Source: Myxococcales bacterium 68-20
Lineage (GTDB): Bacteria > Myxococcota_A > Polyangia > Polyangiales > Polyangiaceae
Direction of reading: 5' to 3'
DNA: 64,000 nucleotides
NCBI GenBank assembly: GCA_001899635.1
Contig: MKVQ01000043.1
Span: 679,962 to 743,961, forward strand
A program made the translations under genes and the position numbers. The notes under the pieces were generated by a model, which did no database searches, had not been told where the DNA came from, and worked only from the letters and a program-made list of their open reading frames with translations. Below, piece after piece: positions 17,507-25,890 of the stretch. Numbering within the stretch: position 1 is the first letter of the stretch; each line of letters opens with the position of its first letter.

Positions 17507-17700
17507 ATGCGGCAGCAGCACAAGGCCGGCGAGCATGCTTTCGTGGACCACTCGGGCAAGAAGCCGTCGGTGATCGATCCGAACACCGGAGAGGAGATCA
17601 ACGTCGAGCTCTTCGTGGCGGTGCTAGGCGCCTCGAACCTCACGTACGCGCAAGCGACGCCCACGCAGACCGTGATCGACTTGGTGAGCCCCGCCTCCTC
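17507..17700 (+). pseudogene. istA: IS21-family transposase (IstA) fragment
   Basis: The frame gives QQHKAGEHAFVDHSGKKPSV, then IDPNTGEEINVELFVAVLGA and SNLTYAQATPTQT. This matches the segment of IstA that contains the first catalytic Asp of the rve/DDE domain (VDxxG). Sequence before and after is missing: the upstream helix-turn-helix is absent and similarity ends near TVIDLVS. Full IstA is about 500 aa, so this is a short remnant. The IstB ATPase partner is not found. Confidence 0.8.
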
Positions 17701-17800
17701 CTGCCGTGCCGGTCGGCCCCGCCGCCAGCCACTCCTGAAGCTGCCGAAGCGCGGTACTGCTCGCGGAACGCGGCTCACACGCGAAGGCCCCAAAAAGTGA

Positions 17801-17829
17801 AAACCCCTCGCAGGACCAACGAGGGGTTT
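17801..17829. terminator. 10-bp stem hairpin, likely terminator
   Basis: AAACCCCTCG (17801-17810) pairs perfectly with CGAGGGGTTT (17820-17829) across a 9-nt loop. On the minus strand the stem is followed by a T-rich run (TTTTCACTTTTT), giving a better rho-independent terminator in that direction. On the plus strand the stem follows a stop codon. It is possibly bidirectional. Confidence 0.55.
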
Positions 17830-17838
17830 CGGGGGGCG

Positions 17839-17896
17839 TCCCTACGTAGACGAGTTTAGAACCGCGGTGATCGAGCTCGGGAGGGCGGCGTGACCC
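17839..17896 (+). repeat. dispersed about 57-bp repeat, copy 2
   Basis: The sequence begins TCCCTACGTAGACGAGTTTA and ends GGAGGGCGGCGTGACCC. It matches 18312-18370 over its full length with only about six mismatches, and the first half matches 13871-13902. In one frame both full copies read PYVDEFRTAVIE(L/F)GRA followed by a stop. It directly precedes the hypothetical gene at 17928. Confidence 0.75.
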
Positions 17897-17927
17897 GCGG
17901 ATGTGGTTGCGTGCAATCATGCGCGCC

Positions 17928-18248
17928 ATGGTCGAGCCCTCCTCGGAAACGAACGAGCCCTTCATCGGCTTCAGCCGCCTTCACGACGCCACCCTCGAGA
18001 CCATCGTTCTCGATTGGCCAAACGGGGTAGTCGAGATCCGCCTCAAGACCGTATCGGGGACCGTTGTTCTGCAAGCATCTGCAGTTGCACGGCTCTCATG
18101 CCCTCGCCTTCATCCGTGGGGATCGAGTTCGTCGGTCAACGAGGTGCGATCTGCGCTCACGTCCGACAGTCGCCGAGTCGTCGAGATCGAGATGCAGAGT
18201 GGTGACGTGATCGCGATCGAAGCTGGGAGCTTCACGACCGAGAGTTGA
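17928..18248 (+). CDS. hypothetical beta-rich protein
   Basis: Protein of about 106 aa (start ATG 17928; ATG 17919 is an alternative). The pattern FSRLHDATLETIVLDWPNGV, EIRLKTVSGTVVLQASAVAR and VVEIEMQSGDVIAIEAG describes a small, mostly beta fold seen in many bacterial hypothetical proteins that are sometimes scattered on mobile elements. No catalytic residues are apparent. It sits between two copies of the dispersed repeat, so it may travel with them as a cassette. Confidence 0.65.
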   Translation: MVEPSSETNEPFIGFSRLHDATLETIVLDWPNGVVEIRLKTVSGTVVLQASAVARLSCPRLHPWGSSSSVNEVRSALTSDSRRVVEIEMQSGDVIAIEAGSFTTES

Positions 18249-18311
18249 GGTTACAAAGCGCGCGATGGTGCCGGTAGAAAGTGTCACGGTCTCGGGCGGA
18301 TATACGAGGCC

Positions 18312-18370
18312 TCCCTACGTGGACGAGTTTAGAACCGCGGTGATCGAGTTCGGGAGGGCGCCTTGACCCC
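18312..18370 (+). repeat. dispersed about 57-bp repeat, copy 3
   Basis: Near-identical to 17839-17896 and in the same orientation, 473 bp downstream. It ends exactly where the Rep-like reading frame begins (TTG at 18363), so the element may supply a promoter, an operator or a replication/recombination site for that gene. Confidence 0.75.
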
Positions 18371-20100
18371 TCGCAAGGCCCCCGGCCTCACCTGTCCGGT
18401 CTGCGCTGAGCCTCGAGCCGCCCGCGCCAACGCACGGTCCTGCGGTGATGGCGCGTGCCGACAGTCGGCATTCAAGCGCAAGCGCAAGCTCATCCGCCGG
18501 TTCGAGGGTCGACACGGCAAGACGCCTCCGCGCGAGACGATCGCCGCGATCGCGATGCGGTTGGCGTGGAAGCCCGGTAAGTGGTTCACGGTGGAGTGGG
18601 CCGCCACCGCGGCCGCGCGTTCCGGCATCCACTTCGGCGACGCGGAGCTCTCGAACTTTCTCGGCGAGCTCGTGGAGGACGTCCTCGACGAAACCGTTAC
18701 CACCTCCGGCGTTCGGCTGTTCACGTTCCCGCCACCGCCGACGGTCCTCACGAATCGCGCAACGACGGCTCGGCGTTCGCCGCGCAGAGCTCCTAAGAGG
18801 GGCGCGCGAGCGGGGGCGAGCATGCGGGTGACGGCAACGGAATCCGCTGCTGCCCTCGCCGCGCCAGCCCCGTCGGCGCCGCAGGCGCAGGGGCACGGCC
18901 GTGAGGCCGCGGCCCCACTTACCCATGTCTCCGTGAAGATGATTGCGCCTCCGACGATCGACGGCGGCACGGCGTTCAAGCTCCAGGTGAAAGCTCACTG
19001 CTGGAACGAGCAGCTTCGCCACCTCGTCGAAGCGGCGGACCGCAACGGATGGAAGGCGATGCGCAACACCGTCCCCCTCCGTGATGACGACGGCGTCGTT
19101 ATCGGCCCCCCCCAAGGTCCGGCGTGGCACTCATGGCGGCATCACCCTGGAGTTCGAGGGAGAAGCGCAGCTCAACCTCTACGACAGCGGCGGGTACGCC
19201 ATTCTGATCGCGAAAGCGAACGCGCTCTGGGTCAACGGCCTCGAGTCGTGGATGCGCACGTGGTTCGACCGTGCGAGCTGGCTCTTGCTCGGCCTGCACT
19301 GCGATTCCCCTGCCGCCGCCGCGGCACTGGGGTGGAAGACCCGAAACATCGAGCTCTGCGCCGACTTCACCGGGCTCAAGTTCTTCCACGCGGACGTCTC
19401 GTGCTTCATGGGGACAGGCCCCGACGGGCCGGGCTGCTTCCAATCCAAGGGCTACAAGCAAGACGGCGCCGCGGAGACGATCGAGAGCGGCAAGCGTCGT
19501 CGAAACGTGTTGTCGCTCGGAACGCACAACAAGACGCAGAAGGTTCTCGGGGACAAGATCCGCCCCGAAGAGTCCGTCTACTCGTCCACGTGGCGTGCGT
19601 TTGGATGGGACGGCATGTCGGAGGTCCGACGCGTGGAGCTGCGCGCTGACGGGAACGCGCTCAAGCTGACAAGCGCCAAGGAGAAGCTCGATCTCCAGTC
19701 GCCCGACGCGCTGCTGAACGAGCCCATGCTCCGTCGCTTCTGGCGGCACGCAACGAGGCGGCTCTGCCTTGCGGTCCCACCGAAGAAAGGGCGTGCGCTG
19801 AGCCGCGCGAACGTGGACCCGCGCTGGAGGGCCGTGCAAGCAGCCGGCGGCGACGGCTTCGTACCTCGGTTCGTCGTTGATAGGAGCGAGGCTCGGCGGC
19901 TCGATCTTGCAGTCCTGCGCGAACGTGCGAACCGAGACCTGCTTCGCGCGCTCGCTCGTGCCGTCGGTCTCCACAAAGACGACGATGCGCGCAGCGCCGT
20001 GGCGAGCCTCATCGATGAGGCGACGAACGCGGCGAGCTTCAGCGGGCTTGTTCAGTCGGCTAGGGAAAACCGCGACCGACGCCTCGGGCTCACGTGCTGA
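18363..20100 (+). pseudogene. Rep-like replication initiator split by a poly-C indel
   Basis: Two frames make one protein. Frame 1 (TTG 18363 on, about 249 codons) has a zinc-ribbon-like start (CPVCAEPRAARANARSCGDG), a helical domain and an Ala/Pro linker, and reaches DGVVIGPP. Frame 2 (to 20100) continues VRRGTHGGITLEFEGEAQLN. It then gives NIELCADFTGLKFFHADVSC, NVLSLGTHNKTQKV and EVRRVELRADGNALKL with LRRFWRHATRRLCLA, a pattern seen in plasmid/phage replication initiation factors. The frames meet at eight C residues (19106-19113); seven would give a single 578-aa frame. It is either a pseudogene, a phase-variable gene, a recoding site or a sequencing error. The Rep assignment is moderate. 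Confidence 0.65.
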
Positions 20101-20310
20101 GCTTTCGAGCGTGGGGCGCATGCGTGCACCTTGCTCGCATCGGGACGCGAACGGAGCGTGGGCGTCGGGATGGTGTGCACGTATCCGCCGACCGGGATGG
20201 CGCTGATATGGGCAGGAAGAGACCGCGATACGGTGCGTGGAGCCCTCTGCGTGCGCCTCGCCGAGAAAAACAAGCGCGTGTCGCACGCAATGGCGCCGCT
20301 CCCCGCCGAC

Positions 20311-20946
20311 CTACGGCACCTGTAGGCAGCGCGCCATCACCTCGATGTTGCCGCTGCCGGGGTAGCCGAACGTGCCAGGACGAGCGAGACACCGCCAGCC
20401 GAGAGTGAGGGCGGGCACGCCATCGTTCATCATCGGGTTCCCCGTCTGGACAAGGCCCTGCGAGAAGACGCACGAGCCGGAGAGCATCACGTCGTTCACG
20501 TCGTCGCAGTATGCGGTGACCTCGAACGAGCCATCGGCCTTCGGCGCATTCGTGTAGGAGTGCCTCACGTAAACCTGGGCACGCGTGATGAGCGTCCCGT
20601 CCTTCCCAGCGGCGCCCGCCGGACCGGCCGGTCCACCAGGACCTTGGAGCCCCATCGGTCCGACCGCCCCGACTGCGCCCGGTTCTCCCTGCGGACCAGT
20701 AGGCCCGGTAGGCCCGGGCGCACCCGGGTCGCCATTCGGCCCCGCCGGCCCTTCGGGGCCTTGAGGTCCAGGCGGACCAGGAGGCCCCTGGGGGCCGGCC
20801 GTCCCTTCGCTCACGCTCGTCGGCGTGTCTTTGGGCTCGCACGTCCCATCGGCGACGGTGGGAGCGACACCACCGCCGGTCTTCTCCGAGCCACACGCCA
20901 CCGCGGCCGCCGCGGCGAACGTCATCGTGATGATCGTCTTCAACAT
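20311..20946 (-). CDS. collagen-like repeat lipoprotein
   Basis: Exported protein of 211 aa. The signal peptide ends in a lipobox-type AAVAC (Cys about residue 18). Residues about 48-116 are an almost uninterrupted collagen-like Gly-X-Y tract ([19 protein letters not shown] and onward). A Cys-containing globular C-terminus follows ([20 protein letters not shown], four Cys) and may trimerise. It is probably a surface fibre. The downstream gap to 20100 holds no gene. It is related in layout to the protein at 10042-10668 but has a different head domain. Confidence 0.88.
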   Translation of the reverse strand: MLKTIITMTFAAAAAVACGSEKTGGGVAPTVADGTCEPKDTPTSVSEGTAGPQGPPGPPGPQGPEGPAGPNGDPGAPGPTGPTGPQGEPGAVGAVGPMGLQGPGGPAGPAGAAGKDGTLITRAQVYVRHSYTNAPKADGSFEVTAYCDDVNDVMLSGSCVFSQGLVQTGNPMMNDGVPALTLGWRCLARPGTFGYPGSGNIEVMARCLQVP

Positions 20947-21112
20947 GTCCCGGTCTCCCTTCGATGACTTCTCGTGCCGACGCGCACGGCACCATCGCGA
21001 CTAGCGCCACGCCCAAGCGCGCATTCACTCCCGCGCCTTCGGGCCGAGTGGTCGTGCGCGACGTTCCGCCCGCGCCTGCTACCCGACTGCGTCCGAGGCA
21101 CCGCCCCGGTCG

Positions 21113-22063
21113 CTACAGCATCGTGGTCGTGGCCACACCCGTCCGAGGATCGTAGGTGCACTGGTAGTTCGTGCGGATCGTCGCTCCGAACGAGTTCTGC
21201 GCATCCACCCACGACACGTAGACGGTCGTGCAGCCATCCTTCGAGGTCGGCTTGTCGTCGTGATCGAAGATGCCGGGGTGCTCGGCGCTCTTCGGCGACT
21301 TCAGCACGCGCTCGACCGCCATCCGGCAGAGCGCCTTCACCTCCGCCTCGTCGACCGGTTGAATCTTCGCCGTGGGACCGAGCTTGCACGCCTTCCGCAA
21401 GCGGTCCTCGTCGATTCGTTCCGCGCTCATCTTGCAGGCGCCGACGTCCTTGCCGGTCTCGTCGCGCACCGTCGTGAAGTCGAGCTTCCGCGCCTCGCAA
21501 TCGGCGGACGTCTGGGGGCGGTCCTGATAGAGGATGTTGCGATCGCAATCCCAGTAGTGAGGCTCGCCCGGCACGTTGTAGGCGATCATCTCGACGGGCA
21601 TCCGGTCCTTGGCCTTACAGACAGGCAGCATGCTCGATCGCGTGAGCTGCTCCTGCTTGTACCCGGCGGCGAGGAGCGCGGGGTATGCGGCCTTCGCTTT
21701 CGCGTCCGCCTCCTGCTTCTCGACGGCGCTCTCGAGCGCGGCGAGCTCGTCCGCGCGCCATGACTTGCACACGTCCCGAGCTGACTGAATGCCGGTACGG
21801 CTGCCGTTCGGATCCCCGGCGGCAACACGCGTAGAGGCAGTCTGAATCGCGACGGCGCAGTCCGCCTCCTGCTTGTGCGCGGCAGACCTGAGAAGCAGGA
21901 CCAGCCCGACGAGGACCAGGAGCCCGCCACCGACGAGTCCGGCGATCAACGCGGGCGACGCCTTGGGTTTCGGTGCTGGCGGAGGCCCGCCCTGCCAGCC
22001 CTGCGGCGCGCTTCCTTGTCCGTACTCCACGGGCTGTCCCCACCCCTGACCATGTTGATTCAC
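21113..22063 (-). CDS. single-pass membrane protein, unknown function
   Basis: Protein of about 316 aa. The GTG start at 22063 is favoured by an AAGGAGAA site just upstream. It has a short Gly/Gln/Pro-rich cytoplasmic N-terminus and one membrane helix at about residues 38-60 (LIAGLVGGGLLVLVGLVLLL). A Cys-rich extracytoplasmic domain follows, with repeated motifs of the type C-x-(V/M)-A-x-E-R or C-K (ARDVCKSWRADELAALES, SADCEARKLDFTTVRDETG, KALCRMAVERVLKSPKSAEH). The last part resembles a recurring domain that reads HPGIFDHDDKPTSKDGCTTV, with a Trp/Tyr-rich end. No catalytic signature was recognised. Confidence 0.75.
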   Translation of the reverse strand: MNQHGQGWGQPVEYGQGSAPQGWQGGPPPAPKPKASPALIAGLVGGGLLVLVGLVLLLRSAAHKQEADCAVAIQTASTRVAAGDPNGSRTGIQSARDVCKSWRADELAALESAVEKQEADAKAKAAYPALLAAGYKQEQLTRSSMLPVCKAKDRMPVEMIAYNVPGEPHYWDCDRNILYQDRPQTSADCEARKLDFTTVRDETGKDVGACKMSAERIDEDRLRKACKLGPTAKIQPVDEAEVKALCRMAVERVLKSPKSAEHPGIFDHDDKPTSKDGCTTVYVSWVDAQNSFGATIRTNYQCTYDPRTGVATTTML

Positions 22064-22189
22064 GCTCGTTCTCCTTCGCGGCCGAGTTCGGCCGACTGAC
22101 ATTGTCTTCGTCCCCGCAGATCGCATCAAGGACTTGATCTTCGTATCGGGCCTTCATCCTGGGGCTCGCTTCCCAAAGCCTTCGAGACG

Positions 22190-22552
22190 ATGGCTTCATC
22201 GTCCCGCTTGCCGCTCGGGCCTCGCCTCCGTCAGGCCCGCATCGATGCCGGACTCACCCAGGCTGAGCTTGCAGAGCGCGCGGGGGTTGCGGACGCAACG
22301 CTGAGCAGGATCGAGCGAAACCGCCTCGTGCCGTCCATCGAGCTCACGACCCGAATCGCCGCAGCACTCGGGCTGTCCGTGGACGCTCTCCTGAGCGGTC
22401 CGACCGCGAGCCTGACGAAGCCTCGCGGACTGCGACGCTCCGAAACCAGGCTGCTGGCGACCGTTCGGGACCTCGACGAGTCCGTGGTCGACGACATCAA
22501 CCGGGGGCTCCGGCTCATCATGGCGGCTGCTCGACGCGCGGCGAAGAAGTGA
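22190..22552 (+). CDS. XRE-family helix-turn-helix regulator
   Basis: Cro/C1-type DNA-binding protein of 120 aa. The helix-turn-helix is at about residues 10-66 (LRQARIDAGLTQAELAERAG, VADATLSRIERNRLVPSIEL, TTRIAAALGLSVDALLSG). The remaining about 50 residues are helical (RDLDESVVDDINRGLRLIMA) and may mediate oligomerization. It is divergent from the membrane protein at 21113-22063 and convergent with the small gene at 22611. The target is unknown, but regulators of this type often control mobile-element genes. Confidence 0.9.
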   Translation: MASSSRLPLGPRLRQARIDAGLTQAELAERAGVADATLSRIERNRLVPSIELTTRIAAALGLSVDALLSGPTASLTKPRGLRRSETRLLATVRDLDESVVDDINRGLRLIMAAARRAAKK

Positions 22553-22557
22553 CCAGG

Positions 22558-22621
22558 GCGCGGGTTAGACCGCGCAGGCTCGCGGGTTAGACCGCGCCGA
22601 GAAGCGCAGGCTAAACCGCGC
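22558..22621. repeat. three REP-like hairpin repeats
   Basis: GCGCGGGTTAGACCGCGC (22558-22575), CGCGGGTTAGACCGCG (22581-22596) and GCGCAGGCTAAACCGCGC (22604-22621) recur every 23 bp. The first two are short palindromes with loop GTTAGA. They lie between two convergent genes, a typical place for transcription-terminating REP elements. Confidence 0.6.
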
Positions 22622-22793
22622 CCCGGCCCCAGCGCCTGGGGGCGCTCTCCCCGTGGACGACGATGGCCTCATCGATCTCGAGGATCACGACGGCGAGCTC
22701 TTCGAGGTCCTCGGCGCTCGCGCGCTCCTCGATGGCCTTGCGGGCGAGACGGAGGGCGCTGGCGAGCAGGGCGTCGATTCGGCGTCTGGGCAT
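22611..22793 (-). CDS. small acidic helical protein next to ADP-ribosylglycohydrolase
   Basis: A 60-codon gene starting at ATG 22793, 10 bp after the stop of the ADP-ribosylglycohydrolase gene on the same strand. It reads MPRRRIDALLASALRLARKA and then EERASAEDLEELAVVILEID. Helical, charged and compact, it could be a regulator or partner of the upstream enzyme, but no family is recognised. The stop overlaps the third REP-like repeat. Confidence 0.55.
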   Translation of the reverse strand: MPRRRIDALLASALRLARKAIEERASAEDLEELAVVILEIDEAIVVHGESAPRRWGRGAV

Positions 22794-22803
22794 GCCCCGA
22801 CTG

Positions 22804-23901
22804 TCACCACCCTGGATAGCGAGACCACTCGGTCGCGGTGTCAAACCTCTCGCTTCGCACCGCGACCAGGTCGTCCGCCACCCGCCCGATTACGTCACGC
22901 AACTCGAGGTCGGCGAGCCAGCGCGCCGGGATCACCTCGTGGCCCCATGCCGTCCCGAGTAGCTGTCCCGTGAGCGAGCCCGTCGAGTCCGAGTCGCCCG
23001 AGTGATTCACCGCGAGGCACACGCCGTGTTCGAAGGACTCAGCCCGGAGCGCGCAGTAGAGCGCGATCGCCAGCGCCTCCTCTGCTACCCATCCACCGCC
23101 AAGTCGCTCGACCGCCTCGGCCGTGGGGTCGCCGCCCTCGTCGGCAAGCTTCAGCGCCCCCCCGAGGGCCCGCGTCACGACATCGGAGCCCGCGACGTGC
23201 GCCAGGAAGGCCATCAGCGCGTCGACCGCACGTCGGAGCTCGAGGCCCTCCACCAAGAACGCGATGAGCAGGGCGAACGAGCCGCCCGCCACGATCGCGG
23301 CGGGATGCCCATGCGTGACGACTGAGGCGTCGGCGCCGAGCTCGTAGGCGGGAGACCGGCCCTCGTCACCGCGAGGCTGGCAGACGAGGCCCACCGGCGC
23401 TACGCGCATGATCGTCCCGCACCCCTTGCTGTCGTTGCGGGCGGCCTCCCCGAGGGTCACGGTCTCGGCGAGCGCGGTCAGGCACGTCTTCCCTGGCGCC
23501 CTCCGGGCCCAGAGCCGGCGCTCTCCGATGAGCCAGCCATCCGGCCACGGCTCCATGGCGGCGACCTCCGCCCGTGGCTTCACGCCCTGCGTGACCAGCC
23601 AGCGCACGTAGGCGTGATGGATGACCGCTCGAGGCGAGCAGATGCCTCGCTCCACTTGGCGCACGTACGCGCGCACGACGCCCTCGGCCGTGAACAGGGT
23701 CATCTGCGTGTCGTCCGTGATCGCTCCGACGCGTCCGTACGCCTCCAGGTAGTCCGCTATGCCCTCCCGCCAGCGCCGCCGGATGTTCGCCAGCGAGAAG
23801 AACTCCACCGGCGCGCCGAGCGCATCCCCCACGGCGCCCCCGAGAAGGCACCCTTTGACGCGAGCAGCTGTTCGATCGTTCTGGTCCATCACGTGCATCA
23901 T
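22804..23901 (-). CDS. ADP-ribosylglycohydrolase family protein
   Basis: Enzyme of 365 aa of the DraG/ARH family, which removes ADP-ribose from proteins or nucleic acids with two Mg ions. The N-terminal core is KGCLLGGAVGDALGAPVEFF, metal site 1 is ITDDTQM (Thr62-Asp63-Asp64), and metal site 2 is NHSGDSDSTGSLTG near residue 310. The metal ligands are intact. The ATG at 23901 follows GAGGAGG closely; ATGs at 23898 and 23887 are alternatives. It is divergent from a serine recombinase and followed by a 60-aa protein. In mobile DNA such hydrolases can be the antidote of ADP-ribosylating toxins or part of defence; no ADP-ribosyltransferase is seen nearby. Confidence 0.92.
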   Translation of the reverse strand: MMHVMDQNDRTAARVKGCLLGGAVGDALGAPVEFFSLANIRRRWREGIADYLEAYGRVGAITDDTQMTLFTAEGVVRAYVRQVERGICSPRAVIHHAYVRWLVTQGVKPRAEVAAMEPWPDGWLIGERRLWARRAPGKTCLTALAETVTLGEAARNDSKGCGTIMRVAPVGLVCQPRGDEGRSPAYELGADASVVTHGHPAAIVAGGSFALLIAFLVEGLELRRAVDALMAFLAHVAGSDVVTRALGGALKLADEGGDPTAEAVERLGGGWVAEEALAIALYCALRAESFEHGVCLAVNHSGDSDSTGSLTGQLLGTAWGHEVIPARWLADLELRDVIGRVADDLVAVRSERFDTATEWSRYPGW

Positions 23902-23973
23902 GGCCTCCTCTGCCCGCTCCGGCGTTCCCGAGACGGTCGTCACGTAGACGAGCACTGGTGAAGATCGGGACGG

Positions 23974-24747
23974 ATGGCAAACGGACAAGGGCGAGTGATC
24001 GGATACACGCGCGTAAGTACAGAGGAGCAAGCGGCAAGCGGCGTCAGCTTGGACGCTCAGGAAGCGGCCCTCCGCGCTTACTGCGCCATGCGCGGCCTCG
24101 ACCTCGTCGAGATGATCGTCGACGCCGGAGTCAGCGCCGGGAAGCCGCTCGCTTCGCGCGAAGGTGGACGTCGCGTGATCGACCACGTGCGAACAGGCAG
24201 CATCGTCGCGGTCGTCGCCTACAAGCTCGATCGCGTCTTCCGAGACTGCGCCGACTGTCTCGCGGTCGTACGGGACTGGGACGAGCGCGATGTCGCCCTT
24301 CACCTCGTCGATCTCGGCGGGCAGACGATCGACACCGGGACGGCGATGGGGCGATTCTTCCTCACGGTGATGGCGGGCGCCGCCGAGCTTGAGCGGAACC
24401 TCATCGGAGAGCGAACCAAGGCGGCACTCGCTCACATCAAGAGGGACCGTAGCGTGAAGCTCGGGGCGCCTGCACTCGGATGGACCCGCACCGACGAACG
24501 CGACGCTGACGGGCGGCTCGTCGCTCGCGAGGTCGACGGCGAGGTCGCCACGGTGAACCGCATCGTCGAGCTGCGCGCTCAGGGGCTCTCTCTCCGAACC
24601 ATCGCAGCAACTCTCACGAAAGAGGGGCGGATGACCAAGCGGGGAGGAGCGTGGCGTCCCGTGACCGTCGACCGCGTGCTCCGTCGGCAGAGCTGCGACC
24701 GGCCCTGGCGAGCGAGCTCCAAGGGCGGCCCCGCCTCTTCAACTTGA
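23974..24747 (+). CDS. serine recombinase (resolvase/invertase family)
   Basis: Site-specific recombinase of about 257 aa. The catalytic Ser15 is in VIGYTRVSTEEQ, a resolvase motif (VVAYKLDRVFRD) contains the active-site Arg, and ELERNLIGERTKAAL lies in the long linker helix. The C-terminal part is a helix-turn-helix/recombinase region (GLSLRTIAATLTKEGRMTKR, ending at AWRPVTVDRVL). The last about 20 residues diverge from the family, so the 3' end may be altered. It lies 72 bp from the divergent ADP-ribosylglycohydrolase start and may have mobilised this cluster. Confidence 0.9.
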   Translation: MANGQGRVIGYTRVSTEEQAASGVSLDAQEAALRAYCAMRGLDLVEMIVDAGVSAGKPLASREGGRRVIDHVRTGSIVAVVAYKLDRVFRDCADCLAVVRDWDERDVALHLVDLGGQTIDTGTAMGRFFLTVMAGAAELERNLIGERTKAALAHIKRDRSVKLGAPALGWTRTDERDADGRLVAREVDGEVATVNRIVELRAQGLSLRTIAATLTKEGRMTKRGGAWRPVTVDRVLRRQSCDRPWRASSKGGPASST

Positions 24748-24969
24748 TCGAGACGCGAGACTCCGTCGTCAAAGCGCTGTCTCCGGCGCTGCGCCCCCGA
24801 TTCGCAGACACGGGCCACCATGGAAAAACGAGTGAACGGCCGCCGGCAACATGAGGCTACGGAGACCAAGTAGATCAAGGTCGAGGGCAGCATCATCCAC
24901 ACGGCGCGGACCTCGAATCGTGTCGCTATCGATTGACGGCTAGGAGGGAGGAATACATTCTCGTCCGCG

Positions 24970-25611
24970 ATGGCAATTCGCACGTCACCGGCGCTCGCGT
25001 TCATCGTCCTGACAGGCCTATTGGCCGGATGCAAGTCGCAGGAGCAGCGCGAGCGAGAGGCCTTCATCGCGCAGAACTGCCCCGGAATGACGGACTACAC
25101 CGGGTGCCAGCTCTTCCTAAAGTCGAAGGAGCACGACGCGAAGCACCGTGCGCAGCTATCTGCTGCACCGCCGCCTAGCACGGCGCCGGCGCCTGTTGCC
25201 GCCCCGACAAAGGCTGCCACTCCCGTCACCACCGCTGAACGCGCGCGCATTCTCGCCGGGATCGCGGACCTGAAGGCGCTCGTGCTCAAGCGTACCGCCA
25301 ACGGCGTCGCGGCTGATACAGAAGAGACGTGTGATGCCCGTCAGAGCCGAATGATGGTCGCGGCAAAGGCTGCCGAGTCGAAGATTGGTGAGGAACGCAT
25401 GCTGCAGAAAACGCGGTTCGCGATGCGTGCGCCCGACCTCGGTCAAGACCTAGGCGGCGTCGTGTCAACGTGTCTGATGGGGTGCCTGCTCGACGAAGAA
25501 TCTGATCCTGGCCACAAGGACGGTCGCGAATTCGTCTACCGGAGCTGCCGGCAGTCTGCCACCGCTCTTGACGATCTCGCGGAGCAGGTGGAGGCGCTGC
25601 CCTCAAAGTAA
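24970..25611 (+). CDS. exported lipoprotein, unknown function
   Basis: Protein of 213 aa with signal peptide SPALAFIVLTGLLAGC (lipobox LAGC, Cys about residue 18) followed by KSQEQREREAFI. It has an Ala/Pro/Thr linker at about 60-80. The C-terminal domain is helical (RARILAGIADLKALVLKRTA, CDARQSRMMVAAKAAESKIG), with four Cys likely to form disulfides. No family is recognised. It is a single gene, convergent with the Qat operon end at 25891 across a 279-bp gap in which I see nothing. Confidence 0.72.
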   Translation: MAIRTSPALAFIVLTGLLAGCKSQEQREREAFIAQNCPGMTDYTGCQLFLKSKEHDAKHRAQLSAAPPPSTAPAPVAAPTKAATPVTTAERARILAGIADLKALVLKRTANGVAADTEETCDARQSRMMVAAKAAESKIGEERMLQKTRFAMRAPDLGQDLGGVVSTCLMGCLLDEESDPGHKDGREFVYRSCRQSATALDDLAEQVEALPSK

Positions 25612-25890
25612 CACCCGACATGAAGCGGACGTGCGTCGAATCCATGGCCGAGGTTGGGCTAGTGACTCCGCTCTCGTGTCGGTTATGGCATTGACCAAAA
25701 CGTAGTGTCGTCGTCGTCGCCGTACCTGCAGGCTGGTGCGACCGACCCCGTGGACGCACGTGCCGAGTCGATCTCGGCGGCTGGGACCAGTCCAGGTCAG
25801 CTCCCCTCAACGATAGCGGCGAGATGAGGCGCCTGTCGGGGTTGCTGAGCGTTGACACCGCGAACCGCGAAGTACGAAGAGCTGACTTGG

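Noticed and set aside
17801-17900. A second tRNA gene near the terminator hairpin
   Set aside because: No cloverleaf or TTCGA arm can be drawn; only the hairpin and the dispersed repeat are supported.
20311-20946. Phage tail fibre gene (collagen-like repeats)
   Set aside because: A clear signal peptide and lipobox, and no other phage structural gene nearby.
22558-22621. CRISPR-like array
   Set aside because: Only three short palindromes with 5-8 bp spacers and no cas genes; REP-like instead.
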